Source: Pinus tabuliformis
Taxonomy: Eukaryota > Streptophyta > Pinopsida > Pinales > Pinaceae
Assembly (NCBI GenBank): GCA_031772625.1
Contig: CM062815.1
Location: 602,008,505 to 602,072,504 of the forward strand
Length of the DNA: 64,000 bases
Direction: 5' to 3'
The notes beneath the pieces were generated by a model that had not been told where the DNA came from, searched no databases, and saw only the letters and a list, made by a program, of their open reading frames with translations. Positions 23,327 through 35,644 of this stretch are shown one piece after another. The translations under genes were made by a program, and so were the position numbers. Positions within the stretch are counted from its first letter, which is position 1, and the number at the start of each line of letters is the position of its first letter.

Positions 23327-25550
23327 TGTTGTGGCTACCAACAACCCCCCTCTTTGTTTAGTATTAGCAATAACACTGAGCAAATGGGGACCCTTAATAA
23401 AAAATCCAAAAAACATTTTTATAAAATTTTTTGTATTTAATTCCTTAAAACTATATCGCATCGCGAGAAGAGAATAAAGCATTTCCTTATGAGCATAAAT
23501 AAACTGCAAAGAAACGACGCGAAATTCATCGCATCGCATACATTATGAAACACTCTTAAATGAAAATCTTAAGAAATCTCCGACGACCGATGTGCGACGT
23601 CGCATATCGCAATATCGCATAAGCAGCACACAATAATTTAACGACTCGTCGTGATCTGCGATAAACGCGAACTGTGGTAAACGCGATCTGCGGTCTGCGA
23701 TAATCTGATCTAAAAAAAGGTTGCGATGACACATCTAGGTAATGCGATGACGCGATGCTGCTATCGCCCATCGCAAATTTCCTCGGCTCAACATTCAAGA
23801 AAAGCTGTCTATAAACCAAAATTGGGCGCGCGCCTTAAAAGAAATTAATGAATGTACGCCAAAGTATTCAAGAAGGACAATTTTGTGTTTTTCGAAGAGT
23901 CAGTTCACGATGAGTGTCATGATTTTATACATTCATAGAGGTTAGAGCTTTCGTATCAGTATTTATTATCATTACTCTTTTCCTTTGCGTGAACTGCAGG
24001 AATGAAAAACAGGAAACAATATGAAGCAATGAGCAGGAAACATCTAAGGAAAAGGGAAAAGCATCAATGCTTGGAGAACGGAGAAGACATGCCCTCATAA
24101 ACGGATAACGCGTGCATGAGAAACGCAGATTCCAGAGTGTCACTGAACAGATGCTGATATCAATAGGCCATTCAACACTCAGAGTCAAAAGCTCACAAAA
24201 GCAACATGTTTATGAAAGATCCTGAAGCTTATGCCCGGTAAAAGAAAAAAGGCGCTAAAGAAGGAAAACGCACCAGAAAAGCCCGGAACAAAGAATGGAG
24301 GCAGTTTTCGATGCGCGATTAGCGCCTAGCGCTAATCGCGCATCGCTAAGAAAATTGTTCAGAAAGCAAAGTCCCTAACCTGCTTAGTCATTCGCAAGGC
24401 CGGAAATCAAGATAGCAAAAGCAGAGGTAGTTTGAGAGAAATTTGGGTTATTGCCAAGTATACACTCAGTAAACCCACCCAGCCAGAGGAAGATTCTCAA
24501 AAATATCTTCTAGTTTGCTAAAATGGTGCCAGCGCTTACCATTTCTATTTGCATAACTCAAACGAAAGCAGAAGACGACCAGCCGACTCTTCCCAGGCGA
24601 ATGTTGCATGCTCGCAGCACTGAGGAGCAAATACAGAAATAGTTAGGAATTAGATTCAATTTTTAGAAATATAGTTTTGCTTAAGAAAAAGGGCGGTCAT
24701 TTAAACCGTATCCGAAATTTATGTAATTAAGTTATTTTTGTTAGCAGTATTTAAACCCTTCTCATGCATTTGGAGAAGGGTCCAGAAATTTGTCAAAAAA
24801 CTTGTCCTCAGAACATGCACTTTTGCACCCTTAGAGGGGGTTTTGATGAATGGATGGATCAAGGTTTATTAATGTTTGCATTTGATATCTGCTACTGATG
24901 TTGCACTTCTGTACTCTTAGTAGATGTTAGAGCAAGGAGAGATAAATCATTGTTTCTTGAAGCTTATGAGTAGAACCAGTCATAAATGGTACTTTTATCT
25001 CTTGACCATTTCTGCTTATATTCTTAAAGTGATATACATTTTTTGTTGTTTATATGTTATTGCATGAATGTGTGAGTTACCATTTGGCACTTTTGTACGG
25101 TGGAGCCATTTATTTATGTCTGATATATGACTAACTTATTATGCGATATGCTGTTCATAACAATTTTGCCTAACTTTTTATGCAAAGTGGTTTATCTTAA
25201 TTGATTTCCATTCTTACGATAGCTGAATGATCTTTATTACCAGTTATTGTTTGAAATCTTTTTAGATCGCATAATAGAAGAAATACATCCCGGGTTAGCA
25301 TAGATTAGATGTGTTGTTTTTCATTAGATTACAATAGCATAAAGTTAGTTTAAAAGTTTGAATTAGATTAGCTTTAAGTATCCTTAGATCAGCAACATCC
25401 AATTCTGCACACACACACCCTTAGATTGGGAAATTGGTCCCATTATCCCCAGTCGGACCCGCTATACCAAACGGATAAGGAGCTGCCAACCAAGGTCCGG
25501 ACCGGGCGGGTATCCCCCTTGTTGTCGACCCGATTTTCGGGGCTTCAACA
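23327..25550. mobile_element. Solo LTR E (2,224 bp) inside element D's integrase
   Basis: It begins TGTTG at 23327 and ends CAACA at 25550. It is flanked by CAACT at 23322-23326 and CAACT at 25551-25555, a perfect 5 bp TSD, and integrase coding resumes on both sides. No PBS, coding region or second LTR is inside, so it is a solo LTR left by recombination. It is unusually CpG-rich in its first 500 bp (TCGCATCGC-type words). Orientation is not determined. The family is unknown; the length suggests a Gypsy Tat-like or large Copia parent. Confidence 0.85.
24309..24345. repeat. Perfect 17 bp inverted repeat with 3 nt loop
   Basis: Arms 24309-24325 and 24329-24345 are exact reverse complements (CGATGCGCGATTAGCGC) around CTA. 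It lies in solo LTR E. Confidence 0.9.
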
Positions 25551-25555
25551 CAACT

Positions 25556-26330
25556 CTACCCATAAAGCACCTCAAATAGACTCATCTTCAAAGATTCTTG
25601 ATACCCATTATTATATGCAAACTCCACCAGTGGAAGATATTCTTACCACTTTCGTTGTTGGTGCATTAGATGCATCCTCAATGTGTCCTCCAAAATCCTG
25701 TTGATCCTCTCTATCTCTCCATTTGTTTGTCCATATCTTTGCGGATGATAAGATATACTTATGGTCAAGTCTACACCCAAACCTGTAAATAAATCTTTCC
25801 AAATCCTAGAAGTGAACTTTGCATCTCTTTCTAACACAATATTCTTCAGAATACCATGCAACCTCACTATGTCTTTGATGAAGAATTCTGCTACTTCACC
25901 AGCTAAATTCGTAGACTTTACTGGAATGAAGTGTGCCACCTTTGTCAACCTGTCAACCAAAACCATAATAGAATCATGCTATCTAGATGTCCTTAGAAAA
26001 CCCATAATGAAATCCATGGAAATGGCCTCCCATTTCCACTCTGGAATCAAAATCGGCTGTAGTAGACCACCTGGATGCTTACACCCTACCTTTACTGTTT
26101 TACAATCCAAATATCTAGCCACAAACTCTACCACCTCTTTCTTCAAATTTGGCCAATAGTATAACTTTTTCATAACATTCAATGTCTTATGATATCCTAG
26201 GTGACCTGAATATTTCTTAACATGAAATTCCCGCAAGATAAGATTCTTGAGTTCACTATTGTCTGACACATAGACCTTGTCTCTAAATCTCACCAGACCA
26301 TCTGCGTTGAGATGATAGTCCACATCCTGT
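25556..26330 (-). pseudogene. pol: Integrase zinc and core domains of element D
   Basis: Minus strand from 26323: an H2C2 zinc region (SGHLGYHKTL, YYWPNLKKEV, with the first Cys of the CxxC pair changed to Tyr). Then the core with VDRLTKVAHF, LERDAKFTS and GEIERINRILEDTL, which retain the catalytic D, D and E by position. The reading ends at the E insertion after FAYNNGYQESLKMSLFEVLYG. Two stops break the frame. Confidence 0.8.
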
Positions 26331-26960
26331 TCACCTGTACCCTGCTACTATAACTTGTGCCTAAGTTGTTGGTACTTGTCATCCTTTTGTCCTGCCTACA
26401 AAATCTGATTCTTGTAAATCCATCCCATATGAAGTTATAACTGCTATGTGATTTACCTGCACTCTTATGCTAAGATCATCTGCAACTTTGTTCTCTTTTA
26501 ATTTAATGTACTTGATCTCGAAGTCAAACTAACTAATCATGGCCAACCACCTAGATTGTTTGGAATTTATATTCGGTTGGTAAAATAAATATCTCAACCC
26601 ATTTTGATCACTCATCAGAATGAACCTCCCGCCCAGAAGATAGTGCCTCCATATCTTCAATGCATGGATGATTGCTGCCAACTCAAGATATTTTGTCACA
26701 TAGTTCTACTCATGCTCATTCAGTTTCCTTGATTCATAACATACCACCTATCCCTCCTGCATCAGGACTCCAACAAGTCCTATCTTGCAAGAATCTGTAC
26801 ACACCATGAACTGTTTATCTGGATCTGTAATCTTTAGAACTGGAGAATTTGTCAACAACTTCTTCAATTGTTCAAAACTTTTTGCACATTTCTCTGTCCA
26901 TTCAAATTTATTTCCTCTCCTCTAAAAGGATGTAATAGGATAAGCAATCCATGAGAAGTT
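26331..26960 (-). pseudogene. pol: RNase H region of element D
   Basis: The minus-strand reading shows FMVCTDSCK, GVLMQEG, YESRKLNEHE, LELAAIIHALKIWRHYLLG and the SDQNGLRYLF block of Gypsy RNase H. Stops replace several residues. The linker towards integrase (VQVNHIAVIT) follows. Confidence 0.75.
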
Positions 26961-27640
26961 CCTGATGAACCTCCTATAATAACTAACTAATCCCATGAAT
27001 GGTTTGACCTCATCCACATTCCTAGCAGCTACAAATTCCATGATAGCTCTGATCTTTTCTTGATCCACTACTATACCCTCCTTGGAAACCACATGCCCCA
27101 AGTAATGTACCTCTCTCTAAAAGAAACTATATTTACTAAGCTTGGCATACAACCGATGCTCTCTTAGCATTCCTAACACTGCTACTAAGTGTTCGACATT
27201 ATTTTCCTCATTCTTAGAATATATCAGTATATCATCAATGAATACTATCACAAACTTGTCTAGATAAGGACACAATACACTATTCATCAAGCACATAAAA
27301 GTAGTTGGAGCATTAGTCAAACCAAAAGGAACTACAACAAACTCATAATGCCCATACCTGGTCTGGAAAGCAACCTTTTAGATATCCTCTTCTTTGATGT
27401 GTACTTGATAGTATCTTAATCTCAAATCAATCTTTGAGAACACTGTTGCTCTCTTCAACTGATCAAACAAGTCATTAATCCTCAGTAATGGATACCTATT
27501 CTTGATGGTTACCTTGTTCAACGACCTGTAATCAATACACAACCTGAGGTTATCATCCTTTTGCTTCACAAAAAACATAGGTGCACCCCATGGTGACACA
27601 CTTGGCCTAATGTATCCTTTCTCAAGCATTTACTTCAATT
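26961..27640 (-). pseudogene. pol: Reverse transcriptase of element D
   Basis: Minus strand: [57 protein letters not shown], then [14 protein letters not shown] and the catalytic FIDDILIYS box (intact). The thumb follows with YYRRFIRNFS. A usual SGYHQ is changed to LRYYQ. Frames are broken by stops near 27370 and 27116. Confidence 0.85.
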
Positions 27641-28260
27641 GCAACTTCAATTCCACTAGCTCTAGAGTGCTCATCTTGTAAGGTTCATTTGATGTTGGTG
27701 CTGCTTCTAGCACTAACTCAATAGAAAAGTACACTTCCCTATGAAGTGGTAACCTTGAAATATCTACTGGGAATGCATCCTAAAACTTCTGTAAAAATGG
27801 ATACCTCTTGAATACTTCCACATCCTCCACATCCTTACCTTTTTCACTGGAAATATGCACTACAAATAATACACACCCTTTCTTGGACTACGCTTTACCT
27901 CCATAGTTTTAACCATTGTAACTGATGTTGCCTTCTTCTTACCCTGCAAGACTCTCTTTTCTCCATTGTCATCCAAACATTCAATAGGGTTTTCATAACA
28001 ATCCATACCCAACAACATATTGTAGCATCCCAATGGAAGCACATTCAAATATGTTTATGTACACATACCATTTTAATCAAATGCACAAGTTCTTACCCAA
28101 TGATGAACCCTTTTCTTAGTACCTGTAGCCAATTGCACTAACCAAGACTCTGCATGCACTTATTTATTCAAACCAAACTTATTCACCAAGTCAGGGTTAA
28201 CATAACTGTAATTACATCTAGGGTCAATCTAAATAGAAACAACTTGATCAAAAATCTTAC
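27641..28260 (-). pseudogene. pol: Protease region of element D
   Basis: The minus-strand reading gives IDPRCNYSYVNPDLVNKFGL, then ESWLVQLATGTKKRVHHWV, then NVLPLGCYNMLLGMD. The second is the flap-side pattern and the third the LGMD end of Gypsy proteases. The catalytic triad reads DPR rather than DSG/DTG; I recall DPGSNYSYV in related elements, so this may be family-specific plus one change. Confidence 0.65.
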
Positions 28261-28269
28261 CATCCATCT

Positions 28270-29150
28270 TGATAATAGATGCTTGATGGTCCGCCTTTAT
28301 GTTATCCAACGCTGCATAAATTTGAGGAATACTTTTCTCAACATCCCCCATTGTTTGTGCCTCTTGAGCACTATAGATTTGTATGTTGTTTATAATGGCA
28401 TCCCTTACTTCTCAACCAATATGAGAAGTGGCATCCATTTCTGACAACAAAGTTACTAGATGTGGAGGTTGAGGTACCAAAGGAGGTAGAGGATGAGGCA
28501 ATTCAGTATCCATTAATGCACCCTTATGTTCATATTTCCTACATATCCCAGTACCATAAAATTCAGATGGAAGGTCAATATAATCAGGTTTCATACCCAA
28601 AAATAATTATGCATAAAATAATCGAGAAAAATAATGTGGAACCTCGTCATTCCATGGCAACTTTTCATACGTTGCAAGGAACCTATCATACAAATTGTGG
28701 GCTATTTCAGGGTACTTGAAATATTTCACCTTGAGAACCTTTCTTTTCATCCCTTTTTCGAAATTAAACATAGATTTGGCATGTGCTTTTGTAACCCTCC
28801 TACTTACCTCAACCCATTTATCAGGACCCATCAACGTTTCCTTTCTACACCTCATCATATCTATAAATCCATCAGTGGTTAGCCCAAGGTTCTTGTAAAT
28901 ATCAAGAAAGATACTTAGAGAGTGAAAAACTATTTCTAAGCTTTGTTGACTCTCTGTAAGGAGCTACAAAATCCCAACATATTTCTTCAATTTTGAATAA
29001 TGAGTTGTGCACCTATGTAACATACATTTCTGGATGTTTGGTTCCCAAGAAAGCAAATTAGGAATATTAGACGAATAGGTGGTAGTTGGCGTATGGTATT
29101 CTTTGTGAATCACCCTACTTTGCCTATGTTGACTTCAGTCAACATTTTCA
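28270..29150 (-). pseudogene. gag: gag region of element D
   Basis: The minus strand is partly open from about 29150. It includes FLDIYKNLGLTTDGFIDMMR, VTKAHAKSMFNFEKGMKRKV and a P-rich tail (LPHPLPPLVPQPPHL) before a frameshift into the protease. The assignment rests on position upstream of protease in the same strand; I do not see a zinc knuckle or a clear Retrotrans_gag core. Confidence 0.5.
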
Positions 29151-29568
29151 CCCCCTGCTTCAATATAACTTACATAAATATTAAAACATGTCAATGTATT
29201 TGTACACATGCAAAATAGACATGTACATGATGTATATGTACATACAATTTATTTACATGTAGAATTTTTTTAACATAAATTTTTTTTAAATTATATAATT
29301 TACCAAAATGAGGATCATGATGATCTGATTGAGATTCATGACAACCTAAATATGGTTGAGCACCATCACACCCAAAGTACATGATTTAATTGATCTTGTT
29401 GACCAGGGAGAATGTTAAGCACCCTCACGTGCTAACCTAGTGAGAGATGCTTCTAAAAAAAATAGAAATTATAAATTAATTAACTTAAATTGACAAAAAT
29501 ATATTCAATATGTATGTACATATGATTATACCAATTCATCATTTAAGTAAATGCACAGACACACACAC

Positions 29569-29627
<59 letters not shown>

Positions 29628-31725
29628 CCATACCACGATGATGTGAATGATGGTCCTCCATTGATTGATCGAATACTCTCATCGACCTAGTGAGAGATGT
29701 TCCTACCTCGATCCAAAAAAAAATCTCGTTGGCATGCATAGAAAGTCACCCTCTGGTCGATGTTCAACGCTTAGTTGGTTCTCTCTCCCGTTTATGCCTC
29801 AAATAATTAGGTGGTGACTGTGCACATGATGATCCAGACCGTCAATCCACACACACGCACACACATATAATGATATGATTTTAAAAAAAAACCCAAGTTA
29901 CCTCATGCATTTAAAAATCATCAAAATTATTATTTAAAAAATCAAGAAGTCAAAAAATTAATAAGACAAACAAATGTAACTATCTAAGGGTTTCTTCAAA
30001 ATTATTTGGTGTAAATTCTTCATTTCAAATATACTAAAGACCAAAAACACAAAAGCTAAAGTGCACATCGTGAGAATTAAATACATTTTTTTCTAAAATA
30101 TGTTAGGTCTTGATAATTCACCTAATAATTCACCAAGTTGTGATTACAGACTAGGGGCACACTTTGTATAGTATTGAAAGAAATACATGGTCATTAAAGA
30201 CACCACATTTATAACTAAACACACACATATCAGAGATATCTTAGAATTTCCATCAATAAATTTTGATGGAGTGCTTCTTGACACCAATTCATCTTTCACA
30301 CACAAATATTGAATTGGCATTTCCCCATACAATAGATTAATAGAAATCCTATTAAAATTTGCACAATTACTTATTCTAAGTGATTGAAATTTACTAGCAA
30401 TAATATTTTCTTCTCTGTGTAGTTGTTTTAACATCTCCTTTTTGACTTGGTACACATCTTTCATCTGGTTGCACATAAGTTGAAAATTGGTAAAGACTAA
30501 AATTACATTGGATCCATACTCCCTAGTTGTTTCTAAGCCTTATATTAGTGCAAAATAATATGCTTCATTGTTTGTTGTCCTTCCAGGTACATTCATTTTC
30601 CTTTGGAGGACTTTGTTTGTCGCAATATTGTATAGCACATAAGTAATCACTACTTGTCCTAGATTGGGATAACAAAAAACTTCTATGCATAATGTCCATT
30701 TTTGAACCATGTTTAATGGGTTTTCTTATCCCTGTAAAAAACAAATTCAATAAAATGAATAATATATTTCGTTTTTGCAAATGCCTTAGATTATGGGAGA
30801 ATGGTGAAAAATAAATATCTATTGTGATGGAATGATGGAATATTACAAGATCTATTGTGATGAACTACCCCAGTGGAATAATAATGGCAATTTACAAATC
30901 AATGCCATTGGGAAAATGCGTTAACAAATGGTTTCATGTTGGAATTCTTAGGAATATAATCCAAAATGTTTAATTAGGTTGGTTAATTTCATCAAGAATA
31001 AATCTCAACCTCTAATAGTGCACAAATTCCAAACATCATTTTATATTCTAAGTTTCATATTAAACATCATTTTATATTCTAAGTTTCATATTGCAACACA
31101 TATCGAGCATCCTTCAAATTCAATAGCAAGTATGAGTAACTATATCCCAAACATGAATAAGAATTTAGTGAGATACCATTAACATCCTAGTTTAGAATGC
31201 ATTATTCATTAAATTATTCCTCATTGAACATCAATTTAAAAAGATGTCTCCTCTTTATTTGAGATATTTTCTCCCTTCAGCGGAATATTTATTTATGTCC
31301 ACATGGAAGTTAAATATCCTTCACAAGAATGATTTAGCCTAGAATTTTATATCTGACACTTGGATATGATGATTGACGCAAACACACCCTCACCCTAACA
31401 TTTTGTGTGATCCCTATTTCAAGATGTGAAATAGGATTAATTACATCTCAACTTGGGTGACCACTCATGGATCCAAAGCCACAAAAAAGGCCTTTAAATA
31501 TTATAGATACCACCAAATAAGTTTCTAGGATAACCAATCCCATGATGTCAATTTTTGTCCTTCCCACCTTATGCAATGATCACTAATGTAAGCCACTAGA
31601 AAATTAGTAAATAAATACCATGTATGTATTGTTAACATAGTGTAATATACCTTTCCTTAAATGGTTGTCCATATTCTTGTTCCATCACTTATGATTGTCC
31701 ATCTTCTTGTCCCATCACCAGGTAC
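29151..31725. other. AT-rich decayed spacer with microsatellites
   Basis: No recognisable gene. It contains (AC)n at 29560-29571 joined to (AT)n, a second (AC)n near 29850, and a 31 bp x 2 repeat at 31031-31093. A minus-strand frame at 30144-30476 (110 codons) resembles no family I know and is probably chance or a relic. Confidence 0.4.
29573..29622. repeat. (AT)n microsatellite, ~25 units
   Basis: Uninterrupted AT dinucleotides for about 50 bases, preceded by (AC)6. Confidence 0.95.
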
Positions 31726-31727
31726 AC

Positions 31728-32010
31728 CACATGGATCTGAAAAATGTTTTTCTATGTGGAGATCTTGATGATGGGATCTATATGGAGCAACCATAGGGGT
31801 ATGCCAAATATCCTTTATTATTATGTGAATTGAAGAAATCATTATATGGACTTAAGTGGGTGCATTGAGTTTGGTATGCAAAATGGATTCTTACCTTCTT
31901 TCCCAAGGTTTCCTTAGATGCATATCAGATCCTAATGTGTATATGTTGAGTCATATTTGATTTTCTCATGTTGATAGTTCTATATATAGAAGCTTACTCA
32001 TTATAGGGAA
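31728..32010 (+). pseudogene. Copia reverse transcriptase relic
   Basis: The plus strand reads MDLKNVFLCGDLDDGIYMEQP and then, across frame breaks, LCELKKSLYGLKW and VWYAKW. These match the Copia RT block (MDVKxAFLxGxLxEExYMxQP ... SLYGLKQxPRxWY). Nothing more of the element is clear on either side. Confidence 0.6.
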
Positions 32011-33780
32011 GGATATCAAGTGAGATATATTACCTCCTAAGGGTAACTACTTGAAGAGCCACCCCAAAGGGTGTATGCTATTGAAATAATTGGAATTTCT
32101 TTACTTACATATGATCTTCACTCATCCAAAACACTCACTCATTTTTCTTCTCAAACACTCATCCAGGCTCAACTATGATGTATCACATGTCTTCTTAGTT
32201 CTCAGATAGTAGAATGCAACTATTGGATGGTGTACCATGACTTCATTAATGTAAGTGGATGGTGTTATGGCTTTAGTTAGTGGTGACAATGGTGCTTATC
32301 AAAGTGGGACTTAATGACACTTCATAATCCTCTATTTTATTCCTTTGTCTTGTCATACTTCGTAGAACATAATCTTCTCATATAAATATGTCATATCAAA
32401 TTTCTAGGTTGTATTACTAGGTGGATTTCATATCCCCTTCATACATAACACTCTCCACCTTACCCTTTCACCTCCATTCCATTCTTGAAAAATGATATGT
32501 CCCCCTTCATGCTTAGCTTCTTAAAGATCATTATTAAAAGGTGTATGTAAGAATGAAAGCATGAAAAAACCTAATTGAAATGAAAATACCATGATCATCT
32601 ATAGAATATCTAAAGGGGAAAAGAGGTGAATATATAATATTAAATTGAATCAGATTGATGATAGAGTTGAAATCAGTAAGAAACAAATCTTATGATTTAT
32701 AATAATTTGGAGTAGCATGATGCAACCTACATATAGTAGGTATGATAAAATAAATATAATAAAATGATAGAGTCAAAATCAGATTGATTATAGATGGGGG
32801 AGAAAAAAAATAAAATTAATACCCAAGATTGACTCCCAAATGAAAAAACTAATGCAAAGCAAACAATAAAAAATTAGTTTACACAAGAATAAGATTCAAG
32901 CACATGCTACACTACATTGATTTTCGATGATGAGAAAAATATTTTTCATCATCAAATAAAGGAATTTGTATTGGTCCACCTCTATGATACAAAATTAATG
33001 TGATTTTCAACTCGAGCTAGGGCCTCTAATCCTCTAATAGTCACTCCCGTGACTCTCCATACCCCTAAAACTAAAATAATTATCAAGTACTTCCATGCCT
33101 AATGAGATTCCTTCACTATTTAATGAAGCTTATACTTATCATGAGAATACCAATCCTTGAAATTAGATATATTTTCATGTCTATCAAGTTTGGATTATAC
33201 CAAAGGTTAGCCTATCAATGGATATTTTCCATCATGCCATGTATGATTTTGGTGCAAAAATTGCCACATTTAAAATTTTTATACCCACATTAAAATCAAT
33301 AAACAACTAATTTGTAAGGGCTTTAATCTTCTATATAAGTCATTCAATACTTTTCTATGAGGCAATAAGGTTAGATTGTCGATCATGCCACTAAGTACAC
33401 TGACATCCATAAATCCTATATTTATCATCAATATTAAGACAAAACAACATTTCAATTTTAATATGCATAAAATCGTTGGCTTGCTTCCATGGATTATATC
33501 ATAAACAAAGATTTATACATATTGGATGTTATTCATGGATAGGACAAGTGAATAAGGAAACAATGTGAATTGGAGAGCTATTATGGCTTATCACTTAAAT
33601 ATCCAATTGTGTCAATTCATGCTAGTGTTCCTACTGCCTTCTATATCTACTCTTATCTAGTCCTACAATGAAGTCCCATTACCTTCTAATTCCCTAAATT
33701 ATGTGATACATGGGATAACCATCACTTACGTCTGGTTGAAAATGCAATTACCAAGATTCAAGCGTAACAACAAGTCAAGG

Positions 33781-33862
33781 TCCCATTTTTTGGTTTTATT
33801 TATTCTTGAAAGGCTCCAATGTCCCATTTTTTGGTTTTATTTATTCTTGAAAGGCCCCAAGA
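33781..33862. repeat. 41 bp tandem duplication
   Basis: TCCCATTTTTTGGTTTTATT begins units at 33781 and 33822, nearly identical through GAAAGGCNCCAA. Confidence 0.85.
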
Positions 33863-34025
33863 TACCATTTTTTTTATTTCACTCAATATTAAAAAATATC
33901 TTCAAGGACTTTAGGTGTTTGTTTCAAAGATCCTAGTTTTCTTATATCCATATCTTTTTCTTTTTGGTTAATCTCACTTAACTTCCCTCTATAACGGCAT
34001 GGTAGTACACAATAAAATTGTAGGA

Positions 34026-34227
34026 AAATAAACAAATATAATGTTAAATAATCAACAAAAACCCAAAAGGATTAATTGTGTAGTTGTGATGTGGTCAATA
34101 CTTTAACAATCCCAATCTTGAAGCCAAATAAACAAATTTTATATTAAGTGGTCAACAAAACCCAAAAATATTCATTGCATGGTAGTTGTCCTATGGCCAA
34201 TTCTTTAGCAATCACAACCTTGAAGCC
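34026..34227. repeat. 100 bp tandem duplication
   Basis: AAATAAACAAAT at 34026 and 34126 begins two diverged copies that share TCAACAAAA, CCCAAAA and CTTGAAGCC. Confidence 0.7.
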
Positions 34228-34829
34228 TATGTTAAACAATAATTCTTACCATTAATTTCACTTATATAATTGACATATATGAGAAAATAGGTTTCAATAC
34301 CATCCTCTCAAGGGTGTAATAACCAACATATAAGATATGTTGGAGAATGTGGAATCAAGATGAGGCACAAAGAGATAGACAAAAATTACATTATTTAGTT
34401 TTTATATCATCTTTATATATGTGTCATCTTATGTACTTTTTTTTTTTGTTTTTAGATTCTCTCTCTAATTATGTATAAACCTGTAATATATTTACTATAT
34501 ATTTAAACCATTAATTAATAAGTCACTAAAAACATGTACATACATAGGAAACAATGTTCCAACTAATATGCAACTCTTTGTATTAAACTTACTTTTAACA
34601 TGTCTTAAACTTACTTTTAAAATGTTAAAGGAAAGGTACTCCTTATACTAAAGTAAAGTATCAGTTTCCTAGAAATGTACTTTCTCTCCCTTGTGTCCAT
34701 TTGTCCTTTGGGAATCTTACAACTGCACTTGTTTTTAATGAAACCATGTGTACTCTCTAATGAATATCAGATGCAAAATCAATCAAAAGTCACATTTGTA
34801 GAAATTAGGGTGTAGATTCGAAACTGCTC

Positions 34830-35639
34830 ATGAAATTTACTAAATCACGAGACTTGAAGCTAGTCTAATACTTTGTAGAATTCAATTCACAATATAGAAC
34901 ACAAATCATAGACATGCAAAAGGAAACATCACATGTGCAAAGAGATTTATCTAGAGGAAAGAAACTAATCAAAACCCCTTCCTATCTATATTTATTTAAT
35001 CAAGGAATATAGATTAATACATATGCTTGCTCAAGACTAAGCACAACTTGCAAGTGTATAATCTATCTCTCTGCCTAATTCACTGAATCTTGCCAACACT
35101 TAGCAAATTTTCAAGCCCTCCAAGCTCTTATTTCCTTACGATGTTCCTTGAGGAAATTGTCCCCTATTATTTAGAAAATTCCCTTAATTGGATTTCAAAA
35201 TTCCTCTATGCTCATCCTCTGACTGCATGCACCCGCTGTACACATTGGAATAGTCAACAGTTGATAGTACACTGGATAAATCAAATTCTATGAATGCATC
35301 AATTATTTTGGGATGGTTGATTAGTTAACTAGTTTATCAATGAGTGTGGTTGAAGTTGCACTTCCACAACTTGACCTTCCACTAGTTCTTCTGATAGTTA
35401 GAACTAGTTTAATTGACCATAACTCAATTTAACTAAAATATATTTCTACAAATTAGAAATCAATCATACTAAACTAAAATCAAGCTTCCCCAATTTGAAT
35501 TCATTGAGTTAACTGAGTGACAAGAACCATGTCAGCTCAATTAACTACCTCCAAGATTTATGCTGAAATGGAAATTCGAATTTTCTCTACTTTTACCAAG
35601 GCAAAGTCAAACTGATATTTTCTTACTGTATTTTCAACA
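34830..35639 (-). repeat. 3' LTR of Copia element F (left end unresolved)
   Basis: On the minus strand pol is followed by GCTGAGAGGGAG and then TGTTGAAAATACAG at 35639, the layout of PPT plus LTR start. The other end of the LTR could not be fixed; 34830 is a guess. Confidence 0.45.
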
Positions 35640-35644
35640 CTCCC

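Larger units (their letters stand above)
20578..29150 (-). mobile_element. Element D: Ty3/Gypsy chromovirus, truncated at its 5' end
   Basis: On the minus strand the order is gag, protease, RT, RNase H, integrase, chromodomain, PPT, LTR: the Gypsy order, with a chromodomain that marks chromoviruses. No matching LTR was found to the right of gag, so the 5' LTR is deleted or too decayed. The integrase is split by solo LTR E. Confidence 0.85.
32011..34800. other. AT-rich spacer, no gene recognised
   Basis: Contains two short tandem duplications listed separately and a near-palindrome (GATGATGAGAAAAATATTTTTCATCATC-like) around 32927. Small frames at 33102 and 33703 have no recognisable content. 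Confidence 0.4.

Noticed and set aside
29539-29739. 66-codon minus-strand ORF
   Set aside because: It consists largely of the translated (AT)n microsatellite (IYIYIY).
30144-30476. 110-codon minus-strand ORF as a host gene
   Set aside because: No recognisable motif, lies in AT-rich decayed DNA, no exon-like neighbours.
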